Part shown: positions 27,922 through 37,979 of the stretch, piece after piece | How positions within the stretch are numbered: the first letter of the stretch is position 1 | Layout of the letters: each line of letters opens with the position of its first letter | Notes under the pieces: generated by a model | Told to the model about the DNA's origin: nothing | Database searches by the model: none | What the model saw: only the letters and a program-made list of their open reading frames with translations | NCBI RefSeq assembly: GCF_000152945.2 | Contig: NC_020830.1 | Coordinates: 1,054,001-1,118,000, forward strand | Source: Polaribacter sp. MED152 | GTDB taxonomy: Bacteria; Bacteroidota; Bacteroidia; Flavobacteriales; Flavobacteriaceae | DNA: 64,000 nt | Direction: 5' to 3' | Program-made: the position numbers and the translations under genes

Positions 27922-28821
27922 TTACATTAAGGTTTCTTTAAATCTCTGTAAATCGTCTTTAAATGTCTTTGGATAGAAGTTGAGTTCTTTATTTGTTTTT
28001 GATAAATCAAACCCTGTTTTAATTGGTCTATTTGCAGTTTGATTTAATGTTGCAGTAGAAATTGATTTTATATAAGAATCATCTAAATTAAAAACTGCTG
28101 CAATTTGCTTTGCAATATCAAAAATACTTAACAATTCTGAAGATGAGATATTAAAAATACCTGTTGCATTCTTATCCATAGAAATTTTACAAGCCAAAGC
28201 TAAATCTTCTACATAGGTTGGGGTTCTATATTGATCATCTACAATAGTTATTTCTCTTTTGTTTTCTAGAGACTCTTTAACCCAAAGCACAATATTACTT
28301 CTGCTCATATCAAACACTTTACCATACACCAAAATGGTTCTTAAAATGGTATAATTAATGTTCGATTTTTCTAAAACCTGTTCTGACTTTAATTTAGACA
28401 AGCCATAATAGCTTAATGGATTAGGTTCATCTATTTCTTTATACCAACCTTTTTTACCATCAAAAATAAAATCTGTAGAAATATGAATTAAATGCGCACT
28501 TAATTCTTGACAAATAACTGCCAACCACCCTACAACCTCAACATTTAAAATATCACATTTTGCTTTATCATTTTCACACGCATCAACTTGAGTCATTGCA
28601 GCTGTATTTATGATATAATCTGGCTTAATTTTTAGTAGTTCTTCAGTAAGCTGACTTTTATTGGTAATATCTATTGAAATGTATTGAAAATCATTTCTAC
28701 CACTTCTATTCACTCCTCTAGAAAAACCATAAACATCATATTTATCATTCTCCTTCAGCAATAAATTTAAAAGAGATTGACCCAATAAACCATTACTGCC
28801 TGTTATTACAATTTTAATCAT
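27922..28821 (-). CDS. Sugar-nucleotide reductase, RmlD-like SDR family
   Basis: This 299-residue extended short-chain dehydrogenase has the NAD(P)-binding motif TGSNGLLGQ (residues 7-15) and the catalytic YYGLSK pair near residue 133. It most resembles dTDP-4-dehydrorhamnose reductase, which makes dTDP-L-rhamnose. No rmlA, rmlB or rmlC gene lies nearby, so the true sugar is open. Its start abuts the stop of the K+ channel gene, so the two share a transcript. Confidence 0.83.
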   Translation of the reverse strand: MIKIVITGSNGLLGQSLLNLLLKENDKYDVYGFSRGVNRSGRNDFQYISIDITNKSQLTEELLKIKPDYIINTAAMTQVDACENDKAKCDILNVEVVGWLAVICQELSAHLIHISTDFIFDGKKGWYKEIDEPNPLSYYGLSKLKSEQVLEKSNINYTILRTILVYGKVFDMSRSNIVLWVKESLENKREITIVDDQYRTPTYVEDLALACKISMDKNATGIFNISSSELLSIFDIAKQIAAVFNLDDSYIKSISTATLNQTANRPIKTGFDLSKTNKELNFYPKTFKDDLQRFKETLM

Positions 28822-29820
28822 TTAAAACAATTCTCTTAATTTCATTATTTGTTCTGGCCTACCTAAAACAATTAGGTGAGCACTATCAACCAAAACAGTA
28901 GATGCTTCTGGGTTTATCACATAATCTTTATCTGGATTTCTAAAACCAATTACTGTACACCCTGTTTGCCTTCTTAAATCTAAATCTAATATTGTTTTAC
29001 CTCTATATTTTTGTGGCAAATCATCTACAATAATCTCTTCTAAATTAGCAGTTGTTTCGCCTTCAATTGTTAATCGATCTACAAACTCTATTACATCTGG
29101 AGTAGTTACTAAAGAAGCCATATGATCTCCTCCTAATTTATCTGGCATAATTACATTATCTGCACCTGCAATTTTAAGTTTACTATAAGAACTTTCATTC
29201 GATGCTCTACTAATAATTTTCATTTGACTATTTAATTGCCTTGCACTCAGCACCACAAATAAATTATTTGCATCTGAAGGTAAAGCCGTAATTAAATTAT
29301 CTGCTTCTAAAATACCAGCTGCTATTAAAGTTTCATCTAAAGTAGCATCACCTTGAATACATAAATGCCCAGCAGCTTCAATTTCTTCAACAAGTTCTTT
29401 GTTTCTTTCGACTACAACAAATTCTTTATTGTAATTCATCAATTTTACAATGGCTTGTCTTCCATTTCTTCCATAACCACAAACAATTGAATGTCCTGTT
29501 AATTTCGTTATTTTTTTCTCCACTGTTCTATGTTTAAAATAATCAAATAACTTACCACTTACCAAATATTCAGAAAAAGTAGATACTGCATAACCTAAAA
29601 TAAAAATACTTGTTAAAATTAAGAAAATGGTAAATATTTTATCTTGAGGTGTAAAAGGTTTAACCTCACTAAAACCAACTGTTGTTACAGTTATTACAGT
29701 CATATACAATGCGTCTACAAAAGAATATTTAGACAAAACCATATAACCAATAGTTCCTGTACCTAAAACAGATAATATTAGAAAAACAATTCTATTGATT
29801 TTTGAATCTAAAACACGCAT
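28822..29820 (-). CDS. TrkA-type potassium channel protein
   Basis: This 332-residue protein has two membrane helices around a pore loop with the selectivity filter TVTTVGF (Thr46 to Phe50), here with GF in place of the usual GYG. A cytoplasmic RCK/TrkA-N domain follows with the nucleotide motif VCGYGRNGRQA (about 113-125), then a TrkA-C domain in the last 80 residues. It should be a ligand-gated K+ or monovalent cation channel in the inner membrane. It lies between the PspC gene, two bases upstream, and the sugar-nucleotide reductase. Confidence 0.88.
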   Translation of the reverse strand: MRVLDSKINRIVFLILSVLGTGTIGYMVLSKYSFVDALYMTVITVTTVGFSEVKPFTPQDKIFTIFLILTSIFILGYAVSTFSEYLVSGKLFDYFKHRTVEKKITKLTGHSIVCGYGRNGRQAIVKLMNYNKEFVVVERNKELVEEIEAAGHLCIQGDATLDETLIAAGILEADNLITALPSDANNLFVVLSARQLNSQMKIISRASNESSYSKLKIAGADNVIMPDKLGGDHMASLVTTPDVIEFVDRLTIEGETTANLEEIIVDDLPQKYRGKTILDLDLRRQTGCTVIGFRNPDKDYVINPEASTVLVDSAHLIVLGRPEQIMKLRELF

Positions 29821-29822
29821 AA

Positions 29823-30059
29823 TTATAAATCGAATACAGAGCTTCTTTTTGTATAAATTAAATCTTTTAATTTCATTGCAAAAGCAAAGGTTAGATAAAA
29901 CCCAAAAGATAAACCTACAGTAAAAAACGTAACATAGATAAAATAGATACGTACGTTTTTAGCACGCATTCCTAATCTATCTGCTAATCTTTGAAAAAAA
30001 CCAAAACCATGTCTTTCAAAAAAATGACGAATTGTATGTATAAACTTGTTGTTTTTCAT
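29823..30059 (-). CDS. PspC domain-containing small membrane protein
   Basis: This 78-residue protein begins MKNNKFIHTIRHFFERHGFG and has one long hydrophobic stretch (about 40-65), matching PspC family proteins. PspC takes part in envelope stress responses in proteobacteria; the Bacteroidota forms are little studied. The frame extends six residues upstream (MLSCIK), but the ATG at 30059 fits the family better. It is the first gene of a three-gene unit with the K+ channel and the reductase. Confidence 0.75.
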   Translation of the reverse strand: MKNNKFIHTIRHFFERHGFGFFQRLADRLGMRAKNVRIYFIYVTFFTVGLSFGFYLTFAFAMKLKDLIYTKRSSVFDL

Positions 30060-30128
30060 TTTAATGCAAGATAACAATTCTAATGATTTTTGTTCTTCAG
30101 TTTTAAATTAAAAATGCTTAGGAATCCT

Positions 30129-30136
30129 TAACTTTG
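30129..30136 (+). promoter_or_regulatory. Candidate uvrA promoter (-7 box)
   Basis: TAACTTTG matches TAnnTTTG exactly and lies just before the uvrA coding region. No TTG was found at the right upstream distance. Because the box ends only six bases before the TTG at 30142, the message may be leaderless or start at a later codon. Confidence 0.55.
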
Positions 30137-30141
30137 TTGTT

Positions 30142-32982
30142 TTGCAAAAAACACCTTATTTGAAAGATCAAGAATACATAGAAGTTTACGGAGCAAGAGC
30201 ACATAATTTAAAAAATATTGATGTAAAAATTCCTAGAGAAAAACTGGTTGTAATAACTGGTTTAAGTGGTAGTGGAAAATCATCTTTAGCTTTCGATACA
30301 ATTTATGCTGAAGGTCAAAGACGTTACATAGAAACGTTTTCTGCTTATGCACGTCAATTTTTGGGAGGTTTAGAAAGACCTGATGTAGATAAAATTGATG
30401 GCCTATCTCCAGTAATTTCTATAGAACAAAAAACAACAAATAAAAGTCCAAGATCTACTGTTGGTACCATTACAGAAATTTACGATTTTTTAAGACTTCT
30501 TTTTGCAAGGGCAGCAGATGCCTACTCTTACAACACTGGAGAAAAAATGGTAAGTTATTCTGATGAGCAAATTAAGCAATTAATTACTACTGATTTCGCC
30601 AACAAAAAAATTGCAGTTTTAGCGCCATTAATTAAATCTAGAAAAGGGCATTATAGAGAACTTTTTGAGCAAATATCTAAACAAGGCTTTGTTAGAGTAA
30701 GAGTTGATGGTGAAATTAGAGAAATAGAAAAAGGCATGCGTTTAGACAGGTACAAAACGCATGATATAGAAGTAGTAATCGATCGTCTTTTGGTGAATGA
30801 AAAATCAGAAAAAAGACTAGAAGAAACCATAAAAACAGCATTGTATTCGGGTAATAATATAATGATGGTTATTGATGTTGATGATGAAAAACCTCGTTAT
30901 TTTAGTAGAGAATTAATGTGCCCAACAACAGGAATTGCATATCCAAATCCTGAACCAAATACATTCTCATTTAACTCACCTAAAGGTGCTTGTGCTACTT
31001 GTAATGGCCTAGGCACAACTCAAGAAATTAATCTTAAAAAAGTAATTCCTGATGATAATATTTCTATTAAAAAAGGTGGTATAGCTCCTTTAGGAGAACA
31101 AAAAAGCAGCTGGATTTTTAAGCAAATTCAAAATATTGCAGAACGTTATCAATTTAAATTAACAGATGCCATTAAAGATATTCCTGAAGACGCTTTAAAC
31201 ATTATTTTAAATGGTGGCAATGAATCTTTTAATATAGAATCTAAAGTTGCTGGAGTTACCAGAAATTATAAGATTGATTTTGAAGGCATTATTTCATTCA
31301 TAGATAATCAGTACAATAATGCTGAAAGCACCTCTATAAAACGTTGGGCAAAGGGTTTTATGGATGAAGTTACCTGTAAAACTTGCGAAGGCAAACGTTT
31401 AAAAAAAGAAGCGCTACATTTTAAAATTACTGATAAAAACATTAGTGATTTAGCCCAATTGGATGTTACAGAATTGGCTAAATTATTTGAAAATATAGAA
31501 CAATTTCTTTCCGAAAAACAAAACACAATTGCATCAGAAATACTAAAAGAAATAAGAACTCGAATTCAGTTTTTATTAGATGTTGGTTTAGATTATTTAA
31601 CTTTAGACAGAACATCTAAATCACTTTCTGGTGGTGAAGCACAAAGAATAAGATTAGCTACCCAAATTGGTTCACAATTGGTAGGTGTACTCTATATTTT
31701 AGATGAACCAAGTATTGGTTTACATCAAAGAGACAATCAAAAACTAATAGACTCTCTTGTAAAATTAAGAGATGTTGGTAATTCTGTTTTGGTAGTTGAG
31801 CATGATGAGGATATGATGAAAAAAGCAGATTATGTTTTAGACATTGGGCCTGGTGCAGGAAAGCATGGAGGAGAAATTGTAAGTATTGGCACTTATGAAG
31901 ACATCATAAAAAACGAAACATTAACCACAGATTATTTAACAGGCAGAAAAAAAATTGAGGTTCCTAAAAAACGTAGAGAAGGAAATGGAAAATCTATCAC
32001 ACTAAAAGGTGCTTCAGGTAACAATTTAAAAAATGTTTCTGTTGAGTTTCCTTTAGGGAAAATGATTTGTGTTACTGGAGTTTCTGGTAGTGGAAAATCG
32101 ACTTTAATTAACGAAACCCTCTACCCTATATTAAATGCGCATATTTATAGAGGAGTTAAAAAACCTATGCCTTTCAAAAAAATTGAAGGCTTAGAACACG
32201 TAGATAAAGTAATTGATATAGATCAATCTCCAATTGGTAGAACACCAAGATCTAACCCAGCAACATACACAAAAACTTTTGATGAAGTTCGTAGCTTGTT
32301 TGCAAAAACTCCAGAAGCTGCCATTCGCGGTTACAAACCAGGTCGTTTTTCATTTAACGTAAAAGGTGGTAGATGCGAAACTTGTCAAGGAGGAGGAGTT
32401 AGAGTTATTGAAATGAACTTTTTACCTGATGTACAAGTTGAGTGTGAAACTTGTCAAGGAAAACGATTTAACAGAGAAACTTTAGAAATACGTTACAAAG
32501 GAAAATCAATTTCTGATGTTTTAGAAATGACCATAGAAGATGCTACAGATTTCTTTAAAAACATTCCTAAAATTCATAGAAAATTAAAAACAATAAAGGA
32601 TGTTGGGCTAGGTTATATAACCCTTGGCCAACAATCAACAACACTTTCTGGTGGTGAAGCTCAGCGAATTAAGTTAGCATCAGAATTATCTAAAAGAGAT
32701 ACTGGAAACACTTTTTATATTCTTGATGAACCTACTACAGGATTACATTTTGAAGATATACGTGTTTTAATGGATGTGCTTAACAAACTAGCTGATAAAG
32801 GAAACACTGTACTTATTATAGAACATAATTTAGATGTAATTAAACTAGCAGATTACATTATTGATGTTGGTATGGAAGGTGGTAAAAAAGGTGGTAAAAT
32901 TTTAACCAAAGGTACTCCAGAACAAGTTGCAAAACACAAAACAAGCTACACAGCTAAATTTTTAAAGAAGGAATTAAATTAA
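30142..32982 (+). CDS. uvrA: Excinuclease ABC subunit A
   Basis: This 946-residue protein is the damage-recognition ATPase of nucleotide excision repair and works with UvrB and UvrC. Walker A motifs are GLSGSGKSS near residue 40 and GVSGSGKST near residue 652. Two ABC signatures LSGGEAQRI and zinc-finger pairs ([10 protein letters not shown] and VECETCQGK) are present. No ATG lies near the start: the frame opens with TTG at 30142, and a second TTG at 30160 (just before [10 protein letters not shown]) is also possible. The LOG-type gene follows after 54 bases. Confidence 0.97.
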   Translation: MQKTPYLKDQEYIEVYGARAHNLKNIDVKIPREKLVVITGLSGSGKSSLAFDTIYAEGQRRYIETFSAYARQFLGGLERPDVDKIDGLSPVISIEQKTTNKSPRSTVGTITEIYDFLRLLFARAADAYSYNTGEKMVSYSDEQIKQLITTDFANKKIAVLAPLIKSRKGHYRELFEQISKQGFVRVRVDGEIREIEKGMRLDRYKTHDIEVVIDRLLVNEKSEKRLEETIKTALYSGNNIMMVIDVDDEKPRYFSRELMCPTTGIAYPNPEPNTFSFNSPKGACATCNGLGTTQEINLKKVIPDDNISIKKGGIAPLGEQKSSWIFKQIQNIAERYQFKLTDAIKDIPEDALNIILNGGNESFNIESKVAGVTRNYKIDFEGIISFIDNQYNNAESTSIKRWAKGFMDEVTCKTCEGKRLKKEALHFKITDKNISDLAQLDVTELAKLFENIEQFLSEKQNTIASEILKEIRTRIQFLLDVGLDYLTLDRTSKSLSGGEAQRIRLATQIGSQLVGVLYILDEPSIGLHQRDNQKLIDSLVKLRDVGNSVLVVEHDEDMMKKADYVLDIGPGAGKHGGEIVSIGTYEDIIKNETLTTDYLTGRKKIEVPKKRREGNGKSITLKGASGNNLKNVSVEFPLGKMICVTGVSGSGKSTLINETLYPILNAHIYRGVKKPMPFKKIEGLEHVDKVIDIDQSPIGRTPRSNPATYTKTFDEVRSLFAKTPEAAIRGYKPGRFSFNVKGGRCETCQGGGVRVIEMNFLPDVQVECETCQGKRFNRETLEIRYKGKSISDVLEMTIEDATDFFKNIPKIHRKLKTIKDVGLGYITLGQQSTTLSGGEAQRIKLASELSKRDTGNTFYILDEPTTGLHFEDIRVLMDVLNKLADKGNTVLIIEHNLDVIKLADYIIDVGMEGGKKGGKILTKGTPEQVAKHKTSYTAKFLKKELN

Positions 32983-33036
32983 ACTTTTAAATAAGCTTTA
33001 ATTAACTAATTTAGCAAGCCTTAAAAAAAAAGACTT

Positions 33037-33744
33037 ATGAATAACGACGATAGAAAAATAAGAGAAAAACTTCAACAAAAAACTTGGAACGAAATTAAAA
33101 CCAATGACTCTTGGGCCATTTTTAAAATTATGGCTGAGTTTGTAGAAGGTTATGAACGTTTAAGTAAAATTGGGCCTTGCGTTTCCATTTTTGGATCTGC
33201 AAGAACAAAACCAGACCATCCTTATTATAAGTTAGCAGAAGAAATTGGTTTTCAATTAACGCAAGCTGGTTTTGGAGTGATTACAGGTGGAGGACCAGGA
33301 ATTATGGAAGCTGGTAACAAAGGTGCCAATAGAGGTAAAGGTCTTTCTGTAGGTCTAAACATAGAATTGCCTTTCGAACAACATGATAATCCATGGATAG
33401 ATCCTGGTAAAAGTTTAGATTTTGATTACTTCTTTGTTCGTAAAGTAATGTTTGTAAAATACTCTCAAGGTTTTGTAGTAATGCCTGGTGGATTTGGAAC
33501 TATGGATGAACTTTTTGAGGCAATCACTTTAATACAAACTAAAAAAATAGGTCGTTTTCCTATTGTATTGGTTGGTTCTAAATTTTGGAGTGGCTTATTA
33601 GATTGGATCAAAGACACATTAATTACAGAAAAAAATATAGGATTAGAAGATTTGAGTTTGTTTAGAGTTGTAGATACAGCAGAGGAAGCTGTAGAGCACT
33701 TTAATAAATTCTATGCTAAATATAAGTTGAAACCAAACTTCTAA
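33037..33744 (+). CDS. LOG family protein (TIGR00730-type)
   Basis: This 235-residue protein has the two LOG motifs GGGPGIMEAGNKGA (from residue 84) and PGGFGTMDE (from residue 150). Plant LOG proteins release free cytokinin from its nucleotide; bacterial members act as nucleotide 5'-monophosphate hydrolases, so the physiological substrate here is uncertain. There is no signal peptide. It follows uvrA and precedes the secreted nuclease gene with four bases between. Confidence 0.87.
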   Translation: MNNDDRKIREKLQQKTWNEIKTNDSWAIFKIMAEFVEGYERLSKIGPCVSIFGSARTKPDHPYYKLAEEIGFQLTQAGFGVITGGGPGIMEAGNKGANRGKGLSVGLNIELPFEQHDNPWIDPGKSLDFDYFFVRKVMFVKYSQGFVVMPGGFGTMDELFEAITLIQTKKIGRFPIVLVGSKFWSGLLDWIKDTLITEKNIGLEDLSLFRVVDTAEEAVEHFNKFYAKYKLKPNF

Positions 33745-33748
33745 ACCC

Positions 33749-35026
33749 ATGTTTCTAAAGAAGCATCTGCTTGTTTTATTTGTTTGTTTTGCATCACTTT
33801 TAAACGGTCAAACAAACATTAAAGCCATGTTTTACAACACCTTAAACTATAATTCAGACACACAAAGTCAGGAACGTACTCCTTATCTAAAAACCATTTT
33901 AGATGATTTGCAACCAGACATTTTTATGATTTGTGAGTTAAAGAATGAAATAGCCTCAAACTATATGTTTGACAATGCTATTTTACCTTTTAATGCTAAC
34001 TTTAAGAAGGCAGAATTTAAACCAAGTGAATCACCAGCAACAGGTCTTTTACAAATGATTTACTACAATTCTAACAAACTAGAATTAGAGTTTAATGAGG
34101 TAATTCCTACAGGTATCAGAGACATTAATCATTATACTTTTATTGTAAAAAGCGAAGATGACAATAATGAAAATGTAAGAATTGAAGTTTTTGTAACGCA
34201 TCTTAAAGCCTCTAGAGGGTTTGATAATATGGAGAAAAGACTAAATTCTGTAGAAAATTTCACAAGAGAATTAGACAGATTACCTAAAGATAGTTTTGTG
34301 TTATTTGCTGGAGATTTTAACTTTTACACAAGCAACGAGCCTGGTTTTCAAAAAATTATTGACGAGAATAATTCGATTCAACTAATCGATCCTATAAATA
34401 GACTTTGCCCATCTTTTCCAAATGATGGTGTAGATTATTTTAATGAAAACAATTTCGACTCAACTTATTTCTGGAACAACGAATCTTTTGCTGATGTGCA
34501 CTCTCAATCTACGAGAAATGGCCAAGTAAATGGCGATGGCTCTGGAGGTGGAATGGATGATAGGTTTGATTTTATAATGATGTCTAAAAATTTTACCACT
34601 AGCTCTACTCTTTCTTACAAACCTGATAGCTATAAAACAGTAGGCAACAACAGTAATTGTTACAATTCATTTGTCAGTAATTCAACTTGTACAGGCGAAT
34701 TTTCTCAAAATCTAAGAAATGCATTGTACTTTTTTAGCGATCATTTGCCTATAACTTTAGAAATGGAATTTAATCCAAGTGCTTTAAGTGTAGAACGTAA
34801 TGAAGGCGTTAGCTTTTTAAGCTCAAATATTGTCAAGAATAACCTTCAATTCAATGTATCTGAAAAAGTAAATCGAATTTTTATTTATAATCAACTTGGT
34901 CAGAAAATAATTCATTTAAAAAATGTAAATTCGAAAACTTTAAAAATTGATACTGAAACCCTTAAAAAAGGGGTCTATTACATTAAAATAGACAACTATA
35001 AAGTTCAGAAATTTATAAAAATTTAA
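33749..35026 (+). CDS. Secreted endonuclease/exonuclease/phosphatase family protein with T9SS sorting domain
   Basis: This 425-residue protein has a signal peptide (residues 1-20, ending SLLNGQ). It has an endonuclease/exonuclease/phosphatase fold with the motifs DIFMICELKNE, FVTHLKASRG, FAGDFNFY and FSDHLPI, which supply the metal-binding Glu, Asp, Asn and His. The last 70 residues form a type A T9SS sorting domain (VNRIFIYNQLGQKII, ending KVQKFIKI). It should be exported through the type IX system and act outside the cell on nucleic acids or phosphoesters. The next gene starts one base after its stop. Confidence 0.87.
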   Translation: MFLKKHLLVLFVCFASLLNGQTNIKAMFYNTLNYNSDTQSQERTPYLKTILDDLQPDIFMICELKNEIASNYMFDNAILPFNANFKKAEFKPSESPATGLLQMIYYNSNKLELEFNEVIPTGIRDINHYTFIVKSEDDNNENVRIEVFVTHLKASRGFDNMEKRLNSVENFTRELDRLPKDSFVLFAGDFNFYTSNEPGFQKIIDENNSIQLIDPINRLCPSFPNDGVDYFNENNFDSTYFWNNESFADVHSQSTRNGQVNGDGSGGGMDDRFDFIMMSKNFTTSSTLSYKPDSYKTVGNNSNCYNSFVSNSTCTGEFSQNLRNALYFFSDHLPITLEMEFNPSALSVERNEGVSFLSSNIVKNNLQFNVSEKVNRIFIYNQLGQKIIHLKNVNSKTLKIDTETLKKGVYYIKIDNYKVQKFIKI

Positions 35027-35027
35027 T

Positions 35028-37835
35028 TTGAAACAAGTTTTTAATATCTTATTTGGCATTTTCTTTTGCGTTGCATGTTTTTCGCAACAGAATGCTATTA
35101 AGATTAAAGCTTCTTTAAATCCACTTGAAAACCAAATACTTGTCCAGCAAGAAATACTTTTTTATAATAGTTCAGATTCAATTTTAAGTAATATTTACCT
35201 TCACAACTGGGCCAATAGTTTTAGAGATAGAAAAACTCCACTTTCTAAAAGGTTCATCAAAGACTACAACAAAAACTTATACTTTGCTCCTGCCTACAAA
35301 TTAGGTTACAGCAACATTAAAAACTTAAGCGTAGACTTCGAAAACATCTTTTTTAAAGAGGTAGAAGATAGAGCAGATATTCTTAAAATAGAATTATCAA
35401 AACCTTTAAAACAGAATGATACTGTAAAAATTAACATCACTTACACGATTAAAATTCCAAGTGCAGAATTTACAGGTTATGGAAAAACAGAAAATGGTTA
35501 TCATTTAAGATTTTGGTATATAACTCCAGCAGTTTATCATGAAGGTTGGGAACTTATGAGCAATTTAAATATTGATGATTTGTACGAAAAAGCAACAGAT
35601 TTTGATATTCAAATGAGTGTACCTAAAGGTTATGTTTTAGAAAGTACTTTATACCAATACAAAACAGAAAAGGAACGTACAGACGATTATTATTTAATAG
35701 GCAAAAGCAAAACTGATGTTATTTTAAGTATTAATAAAAAGAAAATTTATACTGTATATAAAACAAATAACATTAATGTTTACACAGATATTTCTGATGA
35801 TGATATCACACAAAAAGTATCTACAGAAATCTTAAACAAACAGTTAAAATTCATAGAAAAATTTTTAGGCAAATATCCTTACAATGAAATTTATATTGAT
35901 AGAATTACACAGAGCAAAGACCCTGTTCACGGGTTGAGCCAATTACCAGATTTTTTAAGTCCATTTCCAGAAAATTTTAAATGGGATTTCACTTTATTTA
36001 AAGCCCTTAGTAGAAAATTTATTGAGAACACTTTACTGTTTAACAAGCGAAAAGATTACTGGTTTTTAGACGGTTTGCATAATTATTTAATGTTAGAATA
36101 TATAGAGCAAACCTACCCAAACACAAAACTTTTAGGACGTTATTCAGATTATTGGTTTCTAAGATCTTTTAATTTATCTAAATTAGAGTTTAACGATAAA
36201 TATCCTTTAGTATATCAATTTAGTTCAAGAAGGTTTTTAGATCAAGCACTTACAACATCAGCAGATTCTTTATCAAATTTTAATAGAAAAATAGCAAACA
36301 GATACAAAGCTGGTTTGGCTTTTAAATATTTAAAAGGTTATTTAGGAGATAGCTTATTGAACAGCAGTATTAAAGAATTTTATCAAGAAAACAGAAATAC
36401 AATTGTTGCTAGTTCTGATTTTAAAAAATTGATAAAATCTAAAACAGACAAAGAAATAGATTGGTTTTTTGCCGATTTTATCCAAACAAATAAAAAGATA
36501 GATTACACCATTAAAGATGTACAAATTAAAGACGACAGTATAGCTGTTTCTATTAAAAATAAAAGAAATATTACCACACCTGTTTTATTATACGGTTTAA
36601 ACGATCGTGAAATTAAATATAAAAAATGGGTAAATGATATTGACAAATTAGACACTGTAAATATTCCTAAAGAAGGCATAAATAAAGTGGCCTTAAACTA
36701 TGAAAATTATTATCCAGAATTAAACACCTTTGACAACTGGAAAAGTCTCGAAAATAAAATCTTTAACAAACCATTAAAAATGAGTTTAATTAAAGATGTA
36801 AATGATTCTTACTATAATCAAGTTTTTTACCAACCAAGCTTTGGCTATAATTTTTATAATGGAATTATTCTTGGTGTAAAACTACACAACAAGGCTTTAA
36901 TTAAACGTAATTTCGAATTTGCATTTAAACCTTCTTATGCTTTTAAAAGCAATAGTATAATTGGTTCTTTTTCTGGGGTATATAATCAATATTTCGAAAA
37001 AACCAAGATTTACAAAATTATGTATGGTATTTCTGGTGTAAATTTAGATTATGCACCTAACTTAAGTTACCAATCTTTGCTTCCTTTTGTGAATGTTATA
37101 TTTAAAAGAAAAAGTTTACGAGATGCAACATCAGAATCGATTAGAGCAAAATTAGTGCATATTGATAAAGAAATTCCTGAAGGACAAATTAGAACAAACG
37201 AAGATAATTACAGTGTTTTTAGTTTGCGTTACAATTATGTAAATCCAGATATTATAAAAGAATTTAGATATGATTTTGGTTTAGAAGTAGCAGCAAAATT
37301 CTCTAAATTAACTGCAGATATTAGGTACAGAACTTTGTCATCATCAGACACACAACTAGACTTTAGAGTCTTTGTGGGTGCTTTCTTAAAAAACAATTCA
37401 ACTGGAGATTACTTTAGTTTTGGTTTAGACAGAGCTAATGACTACTTGTTTCAGTTGAACTACTTTGGTAGATCTGAAGATACAGGAATTTTTAGTCAGC
37501 AATTTATCATTGCAGAGGGTGGTTTTAAATCTGTATTACCAGTTAGGTTTGCCAATCAATACATGATGGCTTTCAACTCGAGTTTTGGTATTTGGAAATG
37601 GGTTGAATTTTATAACGATGTAGCCTTTTTAAAAAACAGAGACAATCCCTTATATTTTGGTTACAATAATGGTATCCGTTTGAACTTTATACATAATATT
37701 TTGGAAGTTTATTTTCCTATCTACTCTAACAATGGCTGGGAAATTAGTCAAGAAGCCTATCCTCAAAAAATTAGGTTTACACTTACAGCCAACGTAAACC
37801 AGATTTACAATTTCTTTAGAAGAGGATTCCTATAA
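35028..37835 (+). CDS. M1 (gluzincin)-like peptidase family protein with lost zinc site and C-terminal barrel
   Basis: This 935-residue protein starts with TTG and a signal peptide (residues 1-19, ending ACFSQ). The N-terminal half (to about residue 500) resembles M1 aminopeptidases. In the family the zinc site is HExxH-18-E. Here the matching positions read Lys325-Ala-Leu-Ser-Arg329 and Asp348 in WFLDG, so none of the zinc ligands remain. The C-terminal third (from about 610) is rich in alternating aromatic strands, suggesting an outer-membrane barrel. It is therefore probably a non-catalytic or re-purposed surface protein. It is co-directional with the nuclease gene, one base away. Confidence 0.75.
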   Translation: MKQVFNILFGIFFCVACFSQQNAIKIKASLNPLENQILVQQEILFYNSSDSILSNIYLHNWANSFRDRKTPLSKRFIKDYNKNLYFAPAYKLGYSNIKNLSVDFENIFFKEVEDRADILKIELSKPLKQNDTVKINITYTIKIPSAEFTGYGKTENGYHLRFWYITPAVYHEGWELMSNLNIDDLYEKATDFDIQMSVPKGYVLESTLYQYKTEKERTDDYYLIGKSKTDVILSINKKKIYTVYKTNNINVYTDISDDDITQKVSTEILNKQLKFIEKFLGKYPYNEIYIDRITQSKDPVHGLSQLPDFLSPFPENFKWDFTLFKALSRKFIENTLLFNKRKDYWFLDGLHNYLMLEYIEQTYPNTKLLGRYSDYWFLRSFNLSKLEFNDKYPLVYQFSSRRFLDQALTTSADSLSNFNRKIANRYKAGLAFKYLKGYLGDSLLNSSIKEFYQENRNTIVASSDFKKLIKSKTDKEIDWFFADFIQTNKKIDYTIKDVQIKDDSIAVSIKNKRNITTPVLLYGLNDREIKYKKWVNDIDKLDTVNIPKEGINKVALNYENYYPELNTFDNWKSLENKIFNKPLKMSLIKDVNDSYYNQVFYQPSFGYNFYNGIILGVKLHNKALIKRNFEFAFKPSYAFKSNSIIGSFSGVYNQYFEKTKIYKIMYGISGVNLDYAPNLSYQSLLPFVNVIFKRKSLRDATSESIRAKLVHIDKEIPEGQIRTNEDNYSVFSLRYNYVNPDIIKEFRYDFGLEVAAKFSKLTADIRYRTLSSSDTQLDFRVFVGAFLKNNSTGDYFSFGLDRANDYLFQLNYFGRSEDTGIFSQQFIIAEGGFKSVLPVRFANQYMMAFNSSFGIWKWVEFYNDVAFLKNRDNPLYFGYNNGIRLNFIHNILEVYFPIYSNNGWEISQEAYPQKIRFTLTANVNQIYNFFRRGFL

Positions 37836-37948
37836 TAACAAACAAAAGAGGTTTAATTGTATAATTCTCAACAAAACCTAGTTTTATCTCGTCCATTTTA
37901 ACATATTCTTAACCAAATCAAATATTTTTAAATATCAACTAAAAAAAC

Positions 37949-37956
37949 TATCTTTG
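37949..37956 (+). promoter_or_regulatory. Candidate promoter of the E1 gene (-7 box)
   Basis: TATCTTTG matches TAnnTTTG and continues as GCATTC, part of the extended pattern shared with other promoters in the window. It ends 23 bases before the ATG. Confidence 0.65.
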
Positions 37957-37979
37957 CATTCGTAAAAAACTAAAAATAT

